64,000 nt of DNA from Lachnospiraceae bacterium (GTDB lineage Bacteria; Bacillota; Clostridia; Lachnospirales; Lachnospiraceae). This document shows positions 54,919 through 63,892 of this stretch, in pieces (position 1 is the stretch's first letter; every line of letters starts with the position of its first letter). The notes beneath the pieces were generated by a model. That model did no database searches and was not told the origin of the DNA. It saw only the letters and a list, made by a program, of their open reading frames with translations. The stretch spans positions 1-64,000 of the forward strand of contig CAJTCE010000008.1 in NCBI GenBank assembly GCA_910574745.1, written 5' to 3'. A program made the position numbers and the translations under genes.

Positions 54919-56163
54919 ATGAAAAGGTCTGTATGCGTGGCAGGGGGAGGCGCTTCCGGTATGATGGCGGCAATTGCTGCAGCGAAGGCGGGAGCAAAGG
55001 TAACCCTGTTGGAAAAAAATGACCGCATGGGAAAAAAAATTCTTATGACGGGCAACGGAAAATGCAATCTGACCAATCTGGATATGAATATTTCCGCTTA
55101 TTATACTGAAGATAAGGATTCCCTTGTGGGAAAGGTTTTAGAACAATTCGGGGAAAAGGATTTAGTGGAATTATTTAAGGAACTGGGAATGGATGTGACC
55201 GTAGCACGGGACTTATATGTCTATCCGAATACCCAGACGGCGGCTACGGTGCTAAATGTTCTAAGGCGCGCCCTGACATATTACGAAGTCATGTGTAAAA
55301 CAGAAGCTACGGTCAAGAATATTAAGAAAGAATCCCGGAGTTTTTGTATTGAAACCGATAAAGAAGCTTATACTGCGGACCGGGTTATTATTTCCATGGG
55401 CGGAAAATCTTTTCCCAAAACAGGTTCGGACGGAGCGGGATTTTTGCTGGCAAAAAAGCTGGGATTTCAGGTTCAACCGGATTATCCTGCATTGACGGCT
55501 CTCATTTGCCCTGTTGAAGGACAGAAAATAATTTCGGGACTGCGTGCGGACGGAGCGGTTGCCCTTTCTATAGACGGAAAAAAAGTATTCCAGGATTTCG
55601 GACAGATTCAGTTTACGGATTACGGGCTTTCGGGCATACCGGTATTCCAAATCAGCAGATTTGCTTCACAGCTTTTGTGGAATAAGGGAAAAAAAGAAAG
55701 AGACAGACACTGCATTGAGGTAAAGATCAATCTTTTTCCACATATGACAAGGGAAGAATTGTACCGGCATATAGAGAATCAGTTAGCCATGTTTTCCCAT
55801 ATGTCTTATGAAGATGCAATGTCCGGATTATTACATAAAAAATGGATTGTTTTTTTCGGCAGGAGGCTGGGACTTTTCAAGTATCCCGATGCCTTAAGCA
55901 TTCCCCGCAAACTTATAAAAGAGCTGAGCTATGAGTTGACGGAGCTGCCATTTCCCGTGGAAGGCGTAAAAGGCTATGATTTTTGCCAGGTAACAGGCGG
56001 AGGTGTGGATTTATCCTGTGTGGATGAGCATTTGCAATCAAGGATGCAGCCAGGGCTATTTCTGACGGGAGAAATTTTGGACGTTACAGGAAAATGCGGG
56101 GGCTACAATCTCCAATGGGCGTTTTCCACAGGCTATATTGCGGGAACTTACGCTGCAGAATAA
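54919..56163 (+). CDS. HI0933-family flavoprotein (NAD(P)/FAD-dependent oxidoreductase)
   Basis: 414 residues from ATG 54919, set by GGAGGA (54907-54912); an earlier in-frame GTG or ATG overlaps the preceding gene. The FAD site is VAGGGASGMMAAIAAAKAGAKVTLLEKNDRMGKKILMTGNGKCNLTN, and VTGGGVDLSCVDEHLQSR and GLFLTGEILDVTGKCGGYNLQWA complete the HI0933/YhiN signature. The substrate is unknown. It precedes a second flavoprotein gene by 9 bases. Confidence 0.93.
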   Translation: MKRSVCVAGGGASGMMAAIAAAKAGAKVTLLEKNDRMGKKILMTGNGKCNLTNLDMNISAYYTEDKDSLVGKVLEQFGEKDLVELFKELGMDVTVARDLYVYPNTQTAATVLNVLRRALTYYEVMCKTEATVKNIKKESRSFCIETDKEAYTADRVIISMGGKSFPKTGSDGAGFLLAKKLGFQVQPDYPALTALICPVEGQKIISGLRADGAVALSIDGKKVFQDFGQIQFTDYGLSGIPVFQISRFASQLLWNKGKKERDRHCIEVKINLFPHMTREELYRHIENQLAMFSHMSYEDAMSGLLHKKWIVFFGRRLGLFKYPDALSIPRKLIKELSYELTELPFPVEGVKGYDFCQVTGGGVDLSCVDEHLQSRMQPGLFLTGEILDVTGKCGGYNLQWAFSTGYIAGTYAAE

Positions 56164-56172
56164 GGAACTATT

Positions 56173-57855
56173 ATGATCAAATACCAACAATTAAAGATGC
56201 ATCCCGGTTATACGATGGAGGATATACGGGAAAAAATAGCACAAAATCTCCATATTCCGCCAAATTCCATAAATGATCCGGAAATTCTGAGGGAATCCAT
56301 AGATGCCAGAAAAAAACCGCAGATATTTTATATTCTTTCCGTGTCATTTTCTTGTGAAAGGGAAAATGCGCTGTTGAAAAAATACGGAAAGAAAGGGGAG
56401 ATTGCCCTTTATGAAAAAAAGGAGCTAAAGCTTCCCGCCATAAGCCATGCAGCTGTTAAGGACAGACCCGTTGTCATCGGCGCGGGACCCGCAGGGTTAT
56501 TCTGCAGTTATTATCTTGCCAAGTCGGGGCTGCGTCCCGTTTTATTGGAGCGCGGAAAATGTGTTGAAGAAAGAATTTCTGATGTGAATGCTTTTTGGGA
56601 AACAGGAAGTTTCAATACCGAATCCAACGTACAGTTTGGCGAGGGTGGAGCGGGCGCTTTTTCTGACGGCAAGCTGAATACTTTAAATAAAGACCCTTTC
56701 GGCTATCAGGCGCAAATCCTTAAGCTGTTTATAAAAATGGGCGCAGAGCCGAAGATTCAATATGAACAGAAGCCCCATTTAGGAACGGACCAGCTCATTT
56801 CCATTGTAAAAAATCTTCGAAAAGAAATCATCCGTTTGGGCGGCGAAGTGAAGTTCGGGGCGAAAGTGACGGATTTTCTGACAGAGGAAAACGTGGCGGA
56901 AGATAAAGAGGAAGCGAAAAGGAAAGTAAAGGGCGTCATTATAAATGATGAGGAAACCCTTTATACAAAGCATGTTGTATTGGCTATCGGCCATAGCGCC
57001 AGGGACACCTTTCTGATGCTTGAAAGGTCAGGTTTTGATATGGAGCCCAAGGCATTTGCGGTGGGATACCGGGTGCAGCATCCCCAAAAGAATATGGATA
57101 TGATCCAGTACGGGGAAGAAAATCTGGGGAAATTCCCCCCCGCTCCTTATAAGCTGACGGCAAAAGCAAAGAATGAAAGAAGCGTATACAGCTTCTGCAT
57201 GTGTCCCGGAGGATATGTGGTCAATTCCTCCTCAGAGGAAAATGCCCTTTGTATCAACGGCATGAGCTACAGCGACCGTGGCGGGGAAAATGCCAACAGC
57301 GCCATTGTAGTATCCGTTACGCCGGAGGACTTTGAAGATAAGGGGCCCTTAGGAGGAATGTATTTCCAACGAAAGCTGGAAAAGAAAGCATATGAAGCTG
57401 GAAAAGGAACGATTCCCCTCCAGCGGCTTGAGGATTTTATAAAAAACCGGAGCTCAAGGGAAGAAGGGATGATCAAACCCTGTATGAAGGGCCGTTTTTC
57501 TTTTGCAAATTTAAGAGGCATACTGCCCCGGGAACTGGAAGATGCTTTTTTGGACGGCATGGAGCAGTTTGGCAGGAAAATTCCTGTATTCTGCCATGAA
57601 GATACGCTTTTGGCAGGAGTGGAGGCAAGAACCTCTTCTCCAGTAAGAATAATAAGAAATGAACATTTTCAGGCGCTTTCCGTAAAAGGCATTTATCCAT
57701 GCGGGGAAGGTGCAGGCTATGCAGGAGGCATTACCTCTGCGGCAACGGACGGGCTTAAGGTGGCACTTGCCCTGATGGAGGATAGCAAGACTTCTTTACC
57801 GGAAGGGGAAAGTCCTGCAAAGGATTTAGGAGGAAACAGCGGTGAATTTACGTGA
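56173..57855 (+). CDS. FAD-dependent dehydrogenase (COG2509-like)
   Basis: 560 residues. An N-terminal ~90-residue alpha/beta domain precedes the FAD site VVIGAGPAGLFCSYYLAKSGLRPVLLERG (about 97-125). NVQFGEGGAGAFSDGKLNT and GEGAGYAGGITSAATDGLKVA are family signatures. The physiological substrate is unknown. Its last 14 bases overlap proB, whose ribosome binding site AGGAGG lies inside this gene, so the flavoprotein and proline genes are co-transcribed. Confidence 0.9.
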   Translation: MIKYQQLKMHPGYTMEDIREKIAQNLHIPPNSINDPEILRESIDARKKPQIFYILSVSFSCERENALLKKYGKKGEIALYEKKELKLPAISHAAVKDRPVVIGAGPAGLFCSYYLAKSGLRPVLLERGKCVEERISDVNAFWETGSFNTESNVQFGEGGAGAFSDGKLNTLNKDPFGYQAQILKLFIKMGAEPKIQYEQKPHLGTDQLISIVKNLRKEIIRLGGEVKFGAKVTDFLTEENVAEDKEEAKRKVKGVIINDEETLYTKHVVLAIGHSARDTFLMLERSGFDMEPKAFAVGYRVQHPQKNMDMIQYGEENLGKFPPAPYKLTAKAKNERSVYSFCMCPGGYVVNSSSEENALCINGMSYSDRGGENANSAIVVSVTPEDFEDKGPLGGMYFQRKLEKKAYEAGKGTIPLQRLEDFIKNRSSREEGMIKPCMKGRFSFANLRGILPRELEDAFLDGMEQFGRKIPVFCHEDTLLAGVEARTSSPVRIIRNEHFQALSVKGIYPCGEGAGYAGGITSAATDGLKVALALMEDSKTSLPEGESPAKDLGGNSGEFT

Positions 57856-58693
57856 TTGTATAAAGGACAAACAGAGAATCGTCATAAAGGTGGGGTCATC
57901 CTCCCTGCAGCATAAGGAAACAGGCGGGCTTGATTACATTAAGCTGGAGGTTTTAGTCCGGGAATTGTGCGATATCAGAAATCAAGGAAAGGATGTTATT
58001 CTGGTTTCTTCCGGCGCCATTGCCGTAGGAAAAAGGGCGGTGCATCTGGGAAAGGATGATAATCCCATTGCAGTAAAGCAGGCGTGTGCGGCTATCGGAC
58101 AGGCAAGGCTTATGATGACCTATCAGAAGATTTTTTCGGAGTATAATCATGTGGCGGCACAGATTCTCATGACAAAGAATACGATCGTGGATCCCTTGAA
58201 CCGTTTCAACGCCCATAATACCTTTTCTGAGCTTTTGAAGCTGGGGGTCATTCCCATTGTCAATGAAAATGATACCGTTGCCACCTATGAAATCAAGTTT
58301 GGCGATAATGATACGCTTTCCGCCATTGTGGCGGCGTTGGTAGACGCAGACCTTTTGATTCTTTTATCCGATATCAACGGTCTCTACACCGACGACCCAA
58401 ACAGAAATCCGGACGCCGCCTTTATCAGCCAGGTGGAGGAGTTGACGGAAGAACTGATGGAGATGGGGAAGGGAACCACAGGAAGCAATGTGGGCACAGG
58501 CGGTATGAACACTAAGCTTTTAGCGGCAAAAATCGCTACCAAGGCAGGGGCGGACATGATCATAGCCAATGCCGATGATATGCGGATCATTCACAGGATT
58601 ATGGACGGAAGGGATATCGGAACCATATTCAAAGCCAAAAAGGATGAAAATTTTTATCTGGCGGATTATGTGGCTGCAATGGAGCAGGATTAG
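57842..58693 (+). CDS. proB: Glutamate 5-kinase, short form
   Basis: First step of proline synthesis. The amino-acid kinase fold shows VIKVGSSSL, LVSSGAIAVGK, VNENDTVAT, FGDNDTLSAIVAALVDADLLILLSDINGLYTDDP and GTGGMNTKLLAAKIAT. At 283 residues it lacks the C-terminal PUA domain of E. coli ProB, which is normal for many Firmicutes. GTG start at 57842 with AGGAGGAAA 7-8 bases upstream. proA follows after two small genes. Confidence 0.97.
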   Translation: MNLRDCIKDKQRIVIKVGSSSLQHKETGGLDYIKLEVLVRELCDIRNQGKDVILVSSGAIAVGKRAVHLGKDDNPIAVKQACAAIGQARLMMTYQKIFSEYNHVAAQILMTKNTIVDPLNRFNAHNTFSELLKLGVIPIVNENDTVATYEIKFGDNDTLSAIVAALVDADLLILLSDINGLYTDDPNRNPDAAFISQVEELTEELMEMGKGTTGSNVGTGGMNTKLLAAKIATKAGADMIIANADDMRIIHRIMDGRDIGTIFKAKKDENFYLADYVAAMEQD

Positions 58694-58711
58694 AGAAAGA
58701 TGAGGAAAGTT

Positions 58712-58939
58712 ATGGGAGATTTAAATATTGCAAGGATCAACGAGTTATACCGCAAATCCCAGACAGAGGGACTTACTCCTGAGGAAAAAGAGGAGCAGGC
58801 GGCGCTTCGCAAAAATTATGTGGCAAGCGTCCGCGCCAATTTAAAAGGGCAGCTTGACAATATTAATATTCAGGAAAAAGACGGCACAATTACGAATTTA
58901 GGTGAAAAATTTGGAAGAAAAGAAAATTCTGAGAAATAA
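58712..58939 (+). CDS. DUF896 (YnzC-like) protein
   Basis: 75 residues from ATG 58712, preferred because GAGGA (58702-58706) is 5 bases upstream; the ATG at 58700 overlaps it. The DUF896 helical hairpin is clear: ARINELYRKSQTEGLTPEEKEEQAALRKNYVASVRANL. Homologues in Bacillus are small proteins of unknown function, one of them SOS-linked. It overlaps the FTHF cyclo-ligase gene by 38 bases or fewer. Confidence 0.92.
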   Translation: MGDLNIARINELYRKSQTEGLTPEEKEEQAALRKNYVASVRANLKGQLDNINIQEKDGTITNLGEKFGRKENSEK

Positions 58940-59483
58940 AATGAAGGCTTTGAGAAATCAGCTTTCCTATGAAGAGGTTTTGGATTTGAGCCAGAAAATA
59001 ACGGAAAACGTAGTTTCCCACTATGATTTTGGAAAGGCAGAGAATCTGCTGGTTTATATGCATTACGGAAATGAGGCGCGCACCGACGGCATCATAGGCT
59101 ACGGGCTGATGATGAAAAAACGGGTCTTTGTGCCAAGAGTCCAGGGGGATCGTATGGATTTTTATGCAATTCACGATTTAAAGGAATGTGCGCCCGGATA
59201 TATGGGCATTCCCGAACCGCCTCTTGACGCCGCCCCCTTTGTTTTTAAAGAAGAGCAGAAGGAAGAGGTTCTTATGATTCTGCCGGGACTTGCTTTTGAT
59301 GAAAGGGGCAAAAGGCTTGGGTATGGAGGGGGCTTTTATGACCGCTTCCTTAAGGAACATAAGCTTTGTACCAAAATGGGAATCGGATTTGAGTTTCAAT
59401 GCGTAGAAAAAGTTCCGGGAAATGAACAGGATATAGACGTGGATATGATCGTAACGGAAAAAAGGAAGGGAGAATATTTATGA
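58902..59483 (+). CDS. 5-formyltetrahydrofolate cyclo-ligase
   Basis: Converts 5-formyl-THF to 5,10-methenyl-THF with ATP. Signatures: [13 protein letters not shown] at the start (nucleotide-binding basic stretch), EARTDGII and [24 protein letters not shown] near residue 125-150. 193 residues from GTG 58902. A TTG at 58911 with TAGGTGA 5 bases upstream is at least as good, giving 190. It overlaps DUF896 and, by 4 bases, proA. It links this locus with the fhs-folD one-carbon genes. Confidence 0.95.
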   Translation: MKNLEEKKILRNKMKALRNQLSYEEVLDLSQKITENVVSHYDFGKAENLLVYMHYGNEARTDGIIGYGLMMKKRVFVPRVQGDRMDFYAIHDLKECAPGYMGIPEPPLDAAPFVFKEEQKEEVLMILPGLAFDERGKRLGYGGGFYDRFLKEHKLCTKMGIGFEFQCVEKVPGNEQDIDVDMIVTEKRKGEYL

Positions 59484-60727
59484 CGGATTTAAATTTATTG
59501 GGAAAACAGGCTGTGGCCGCCAAATATGAAATGCAGCTGTTAGGTACACAGGAGAAAAATCATGGGCTTTTAAAGGCGGCGGAAAAGCTTTTGGAAAAAC
59601 GGGAGGAAATTCTTTCGGCCAATGAAAGGGATATAAGGCGGGGAGAAGAAAACGGTATGCATCCGGGATTGATTGACCGGCTCAGACTGAATGATGCAAG
59701 AATTGAGGCCATGGCTGAAGGTCTTAGGCAGATTGTGGAACTTCCCGACCCCATAGGAGAGGAAATGGAAGCTTTTGTACGTCCTAACGGCCTTAAGATA
59801 AGCAGGGTGCGCGTACCTTTAGGCGTTATCGGCATTATTTATGAATCCCGTCCCAATGTGACGGCAGATGCCTTCGGCCTTTGCTTTAAGTCGGGAAATG
59901 CCGTGATCTTAAAGGGAGGCTCCGACGCCATAGAATCCAATATTGCCATAGCAAAGGTTCTAAGAGAGGCGTTGGAGGAATGTGGTTTAAACCGGGATGC
60001 GGTTTTATTGATTGAGGACACGGACAGGGAAATCACAAAAGAGTTTATGAGGCTCAATAATTATGTGGATGTGTTGATTCCCAGAGGAAGCGCCGGCTTA
60101 ATCCGTACCGTTGTGGAAAACAGCACCATTCCTGTAATTGAAACGGGAAGCGGCAACTGTCATATTTATGTGGATAAGGATGCGGACATCGAAAAGGCGG
60201 TTCCCATTATTGTCAACGCAAAGACCCAGCGTATCGGTGTATGTAATGCCTGTGAATCACTGGTTGTTCATGAAAAAATAAGTGAAAAGCTTCTTCCCGA
60301 ATTGTCAAAAGCTTTAAGGGAAAAAAATGTGGAAATCAGAGCGGATAAACAGGCCATGGCCTTTATGACTGACTGTATGGAAGCTACGGAAGAAGATTTT
60401 GCCAAAGAATATTTAGATTACATTATTTCCGTCAAAACGGTTTCCGATGTAAAAGAAGCCATTGCCCACATTAACAAAAACAATACCCGTCATTCCGAAG
60501 CCATTATCACGGAAAATAAAGAAACGGCGGAGATGTTTTTACGGGGCGTGGATGCGGCGTGTGTTTACGTTAATGCCTCCACCCGTTTTACGGACGGATT
60601 TGAATTCGGTTTCGGTGCGGAGATCGGCATCAGCACGCAGAAGCTTCATGCCAGGGGACCGATGGGACTTAAGGAGTTAACCTCCTACCAGTACCGGATT
60701 TTAGGAGAGGGACAGATACGTCCATAG
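59480..60727 (+). CDS. proA: Gamma-glutamyl phosphate reductase
   Basis: Second enzyme of proline synthesis, making glutamate semialdehyde with NADPH. 415 residues. The catalytic cysteine is in [39 protein letters not shown] and [28 protein letters not shown] are diagnostic. It starts in an ATGA overlap with the preceding gene. It is followed 55 bases later by the interrupted miaB. Confidence 0.98.
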   Translation: MTDLNLLGKQAVAAKYEMQLLGTQEKNHGLLKAAEKLLEKREEILSANERDIRRGEENGMHPGLIDRLRLNDARIEAMAEGLRQIVELPDPIGEEMEAFVRPNGLKISRVRVPLGVIGIIYESRPNVTADAFGLCFKSGNAVILKGGSDAIESNIAIAKVLREALEECGLNRDAVLLIEDTDREITKEFMRLNNYVDVLIPRGSAGLIRTVVENSTIPVIETGSGNCHIYVDKDADIEKAVPIIVNAKTQRIGVCNACESLVVHEKISEKLLPELSKALREKNVEIRADKQAMAFMTDCMEATEEDFAKEYLDYIISVKTVSDVKEAIAHINKNNTRHSEAIITENKETAEMFLRGVDAACVYVNASTRFTDGFEFGFGAEIGISTQKLHARGPMGLKELTSYQYRILGEGQIRP

Positions 60728-60782
60728 CATATCCGGTATACGGCAAAATGCAATAAGACGGACCGGCGCGAAAGGATATAAA

Positions 60783-60926
60783 ATGAACGAAGCACAACTT
60801 CAGTATGAATACATAGAAAAAGCAAAAAAAATCGTAGAGGAAAAGGCACGAAAAAAGGGCAGTAAGCTGACTTGCTGTGTGGTAACCTTCGGGTGTCAAA
60901 TGGCCCCGGCTACCCGGATGCTATAA
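60783..60926 (+). pseudogene. miaB: miaB 5' fragment interrupted by a mobile element
   Basis: MiaB is the radical-SAM enzyme that adds the methylthio group to i6A37 in tRNA. Here only the first 40 codons remain, ending TFGCQM, the first cysteine motif, which is normally followed by N and an (A/R)DSEK-type stretch. At 60903 the sequence changes to APATRML and then stops. AAAGGA (60769-60774) and the position after proA match an intact miaB start. The remaining codons are not in the window and presumably lie beyond the element. Confidence 0.85.
60889..60916. other. Probable attachment junction (attL-like)
   Basis: CGGGT (60889-60893) and ACCCG (60912-60916) form an inverted repeat whose centre falls between 60902 and 60903, exactly where miaB homology ends. 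Serine recombinase sites are short imperfect inverted repeats around a 2-base core, so the geometry fits. Five-base arms alone could be chance. Confidence 0.5.
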
Positions 60927-60951
60927 ACCCGCATAAAATCAGCATTTATTA

Positions 60952-60991
60952 AAAATCCCAACCCCAGGCACCCGCCCGGAATTGGGATTTT
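60952..60991. terminator. Terminator at the left end of the element
   Basis: AAAATCCCAA (60952-60961) pairs with TTGGGATTTT (60982-60991); T-rich tracts on both strands. It ends the regulator gene and would also stop transcription entering from proA/miaB. Confidence 0.75.
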
Positions 60992-60992
60992 A

Positions 60993-61184
60993 TTATTTTT
61001 CATATTCCATTATTTCCCCTGGTTGACATTCCAGGAAATCACATATCTTGCAAAGCACATCCGTTGTCACGCTTTCCCCCTTTGAAAGTTTTGCCAGGGT
61101 AGGGGCAGAAATCACAGTTAATAAATCAGTTTTTTTCATATTCCGCCGTTGGAGCATATCAAAGAGCCTGTAATATTTCATCAT
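60993..61184 (-). CDS. XRE-type helix-turn-helix regulator
   Basis: 63 residues from ATG 61184, essentially one Cro/CI-type HTH: RLFDMLQRRNMKKTDLLTVISAPTLAKLSKGESVTTDVLCKICDFLECQPGEIME. Such proteins act as dimers on palindromic operators. AAAGGCGGG lies about 10 bases upstream. The divergent region between it and the gene at 61365 contains a 19-base palindrome and several TGCTAA half sites, the likely operators. It probably controls the small genes and perhaps the recombinase, like a minimal lysogeny repressor. Confidence 0.88.
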   Translation of the reverse strand: MMKYYRLFDMLQRRNMKKTDLLTVISAPTLAKLSKGESVTTDVLCKICDFLECQPGEIMEYEK

Positions 61185-61215
61185 AGCTTTATACCCGCCT
61201 TTCTTGTGTAATATA

Positions 61216-61345
61216 AGCATATACTAATAAAAAATAAATGTCAATGAAAAAATATTTAGAAAATGCTAAAATGTGTATTGACTAAAATATAAACATGTGC
61301 TAATATAATATTAGCAAAAGGAAAACAAAAATAAATATATGCTAA
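61216..61345. promoter_or_regulatory. Divergent promoters with palindromic operators
   Basis: Reverse promoter: TTGACA (61244-61239), 17 bases, TATGCT (61221-61216). Forward promoter: TTGACT (61278-61283), 17 bases, TAATAT (61301-61306). The perfect palindrome TGCTAATATAATATTAGCA (61298-61316) covers the forward -10; further TGCTAA copies lie at 61264 and 61340, and an imperfect TTAGTATATGCT on the reverse -10. Confidence 0.8.
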
Positions 61346-61364
61346 CAGAAAGGTGGTAAAGATA

Positions 61365-61571
61365 ATGATTAAAGCGGTAAACATGAAAAAATACAGATTT
61401 GGAAAACTTGCCAATAGACAGTATATCGGATTCGGAATGTTGGACACCGAAGCAAATGAATTTTTTTCCTTTGATGGTCAAAACCCATATGTTTTAACCA
61501 CAAAGAAAATAATCCAATCTTGTATTGATGCAGGATGGCCCGAAACCATGAAGAGGGTTACACACGCATAA
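61365..61571 (+). CDS. Small element-encoded protein, hypothetical
   Basis: 68 residues from ATG 61365; AAAGGTGG (61349-61356) is 8 bases upstream, and the in-frame GTG at 61353 is inside that site. Basic N-terminus (MIKAVNMKKYRFGKLANRQYIGFGMLD) and a C-terminal helical part (TTKKIIQSCIDAGWPETMKRV). No known motif. It is the first gene from the operator-controlled forward promoter, so it is a candidate accessory or control protein (for example a directionality factor), but that is only positional. Confidence 0.65.
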   Translation: MIKAVNMKKYRFGKLANRQYIGFGMLDTEANEFFSFDGQNPYVLTTKKIIQSCIDAGWPETMKRVTHA

Positions 61572-61586
61572 CAACATCATACATAC

Positions 61587-61606
61587 CCCGGGGCGGATGC
61601 CCTGGG
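61587..61606 (+). other. GC-rich hairpin between two small element genes
   Basis: CCCGGGGC (61587-61594) pairs with GCCCTGGG (61599-61606) around a GGAT loop, with one G-T pair. No T-run, so a processing or stability hairpin rather than a terminator. Confidence 0.4.
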
Positions 61607-61632
61607 AAATCAAAGAAAGGATGGAAAAGAAA

Positions 61633-61878
61633 ATGGAAAATTATATTGCTAAGAGGGATTATTCAATATTGATTTATAAGCAGGAAGACTGGGAAAAGTG
61701 CAACGCAGCAATTAAGGCGTTAAACGAAATCAAAAAGGCGAGTGGATGGGATAGGGTGCAGGGAGTAACAATCCACAAAGATTGCAGAATTCCACCTTTA
61801 TATCACGGCGAGGATTGGGCAATTATCATGGAGCGAGACAATGGAAACGGCAACTATTCCATTAAAATAATGGGTTAA
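61633..61878 (+). CDS. Small element-encoded protein, hypothetical
   Basis: 81 residues from ATG 61633; AAAGGATGG (61616-61624) sits about 8 bases upstream. In-frame ATGs at 61597 and 61621 lie before or on that site. Mixed alpha/beta pattern: ENYIAKRDYSILIYKQEDWEKCNAAIKALNEIKKASGW, then GVTIHKDCRIPPLYHGEDWAIIMERDNGNGNYSIKIMG. Unknown function. Likely co-transcribed with the gene at 61365. Confidence 0.6.
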   Translation: MENYIAKRDYSILIYKQEDWEKCNAAIKALNEIKKASGWDRVQGVTIHKDCRIPPLYHGEDWAIIMERDNGNGNYSIKIMG

Positions 61879-61886
61879 GACTATAA

Positions 61887-61939
61887 GGGCGGCAGCAGGC
61901 CGCCCGCAATTAAAACGGCCATACCGCCCGGGTGGTATG
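61887..61939 (+). other. Two GC-rich hairpins
   Basis: GGGCGGC (61887-61893) pairs with GCCGCCC (61899-61905), and CATACC (61920-61925) with GGTATG (61934-61939). They lie just after the 81-residue gene. Neither has a strong T-run. Confidence 0.45.
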
Positions 61940-61976
61940 AGGGTCCAAAGCCCCTGTAAACAGTTGATGGGTTGCA

Positions 61977-62162
61977 ATGGTGGGCATTGTGGTATTGGTT
62001 GACAAGTTACAGCCGGGGTTTAATGTGAACCAGGCGGCGTGCAAAGGTTACGGGTTGACGGGCGGCACGCCTACAAATTATAATCAGACCATGAACCCGG
62101 AACCCACAAAGCCCATTACCATTGCAAATTATAGATTTGTAGAATTTGCACAAGAAGACTAG
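61977..62162 (+). CDS. Possible small protein at the end of the element operon
   Basis: 61 residues starting MVGIVVLVDKLQPGFNVNQAACKGYGLTGG. No convincing ribosome binding site (only GGG about 5-8 bases upstream) and no recognised motif. It ends at a terminator shared with the recombinase gene. It may be the remnant of a larger gene or not a gene. Confidence 0.3.
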   Translation: MVGIVVLVDKLQPGFNVNQAACKGYGLTGGTPTNYNQTMNPEPTKPITIANYRFVEFAQED

Positions 62163-62180
62163 GCAGCAAAAGCCGCCTAG
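62159..62180. terminator. Terminator between convergent genes
   Basis: CTAGGC (62159-62164) pairs with GCCTAG (62175-62180), with GC/GC continuing inside around an AAAA loop after one A-C mismatch. TCTTTCCTT follows on the forward strand. The reverse arm includes the recombinase stop codon. Confidence 0.6.
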
Positions 62181-63892
62181 CCGTCTTTCCTTATGAATTT
62201 ATGTTCCATGCCGTTTTTGAACATGATAGAATCCACTTTGCCGCCTATGACAATTATTTTTTCAATGACGGTTGAAACAAATTCTTTCAGAACGGCATCT
62301 TCCAAAAGGGGTGCAAATTCTTTGTAGTCTATATGTTCGGCCTGGTTCAGCTTATGAGCAACCAGGAAAGACGAAGCGGAAGCAAGGAACCCGGCAACAG
62401 TCCCAGGGGCTTCATCATCCGCCCGCATTTCTGCAATTTCATTTTCAATTTGGGCGTTTCTGACTTCCAACCCCTGTTTTGTTTCCAGGTATTCTTTTTC
62501 ACTCATTGCGGCATCATCAAAAAGATACAGCTTTTTAAGGCGTTCAAGGGCTTTTAGGTTCCTTTCTTTTTCGGATGCAAGGATGGCCGCTTTATCAATC
62601 ACAGGGGCGGCAGTATCAAGCGGTATGGGCTTGTATTGTATATTTTGCCCGGTTCCGCCCTTTAAGGCATCAAAGGCAGCAGAAAGCCCGACATGATCTA
62701 TTCCGGCAATGCCTTTGAATTCCGGCCCGGTTAATAGGACAGCTTCCAGGGCATCAAGGGTGGAAATGCTTTCAGCCTGTTTGGTTGCCTGGACAATATT
62801 CTTGATATAGTTAAAAACGAAAGGCCCCAGGACAACATCAGTAATTCCCTTTGCCTTACATGTATTCTTGCGCCAACGGTTCCCGCACCGATAAATTGAC
62901 GGAAAAAACCCGTTTTCCCTTAACCTGTCTTTATCGCATATCATATTAGAGCCGCACACACCGCACCGAAGCAGGCCGCCGAAAATATGGCAGTATTTCT
63001 TCCGGGACTGGCTACACATATTATTGCGGGCGGCGGCATTGGCATCCATGATGGCGTTGCAATGGTCCCATTGTTCCGCTGTGACAATCGGTATAAATAC
63101 GTCATCAATCACAATCCATTCATCCTTTGGTTTTATCTTGCCCCGGGCGGATTCACGGTAATTATAGCGGTATGTGCCTTTATACATAGGATTGCGGATA
63201 ATATCGGAAACGGTTTTAGAAGTCCATTCCCCGCCCCGTTTGGTAGGAATATCATTTTCATTTAGATAATTTCTAATAGAGCAGGAAGAGCCGCCTTTTT
63301 CGTACATATCAAACATCATTTTTACAATGACGCTTTCCGTTTCGTGAAGTACAGGGAATTCCCGGACCGGGTCCCAGGAATAGCCAAAGGCCATGCGGGC
63401 ACCGTTCCATTGCTTGTTCTTTGCCCGCCCTATCATAATATCCATGACACGTTCCGAAGTCATTTTTCGTTCTAATTCCGCAAACACAAGGATAATTTTC
63501 AGAATAGCTTCCCCGATTGCGCTTGATGTATCAAATTGTTCATTCAAGGAGATAAAAGCCACATGGTTATTTTTGAAATCGTCATACATCAAGGAGAAGT
63601 CAACCAAATTGCGGCTGATCCTGTCTATCTTGTATACGATCACATGGGACACCTGGCCAGAACGGACTTTTTGCATCATCCGTTCATAGGCAGGACGCTT
63701 GGTATTCTTGGCACTTTTCCCGGCATCCTCAAAAATAACAATCCTGTCTTCCGGGATTTTCAGAACATACTTGCAATAGTTTTTCAATTCTTTCTTTTGG
63801 TGCGGCAGACTGTCTTTGTCTACCTGGTAGCCAGTGGACACACGCACATACAACGCCACTATTGGGCAGGATGCGGCAGCAGGACGGGACAT
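62177..63892 (-). CDS. Large serine recombinase
   Basis: 571-residue site-specific integrase/excisionase. The resolvase domain starts VALYVRVSTGYQVDKDSL, whose Ser is the nucleophile; YKIDRISRNLVDF and the long E helix with ERKMTSERVMD follow. A recombinase domain (about 160-300, GYSWDP...IRNPMYKGTYRY) and a zinc ribbon CGVCGSNMICDK...YRCGNRW precede a coiled-coil C-terminus. The start at 63892 has AAAGGGG (63900-63906) 7 bases upstream; earlier in-frame ATGs fall in the structured leader. It presumably inserted this element into miaB. The leader carries two layers of hairpin control. Confidence 0.93.
   Translation of the reverse strand: MSRPAAASCPIVALYVRVSTGYQVDKDSLPHQKKELKNYCKYVLKIPEDRIVIFEDAGKSAKNTKRPAYERMMQKVRSGQVSHVIVYKIDRISRNLVDFSLMYDDFKNNHVAFISLNEQFDTSSAIGEAILKIILVFAELERKMTSERVMDIMIGRAKNKQWNGARMAFGYSWDPVREFPVLHETESVIVKMMFDMYEKGGSSCSIRNYLNENDIPTKRGGEWTSKTVSDIIRNPMYKGTYRYNYRESARGKIKPKDEWIVIDDVFIPIVTAEQWDHCNAIMDANAAARNNMCSQSRKKYCHIFGGLLRCGVCGSNMICDKDRLRENGFFPSIYRCGNRWRKNTCKAKGITDVVLGPFVFNYIKNIVQATKQAESISTLDALEAVLLTGPEFKGIAGIDHVGLSAAFDALKGGTGQNIQYKPIPLDTAAPVIDKAAILASEKERNLKALERLKKLYLFDDAAMSEKEYLETKQGLEVRNAQIENEIAEMRADDEAPGTVAGFLASASSFLVAHKLNQAEHIDYKEFAPLLEDAVLKEFVSTVIEKIIVIGGKVDSIMFKNGMEHKFIRKDG

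Noticed and set aside
60903-62180. Defence or anti-phage cargo in the element
   Set aside because: None of the small genes shows a nuclease, toxin or defence motif; calling cargo would be guesswork.
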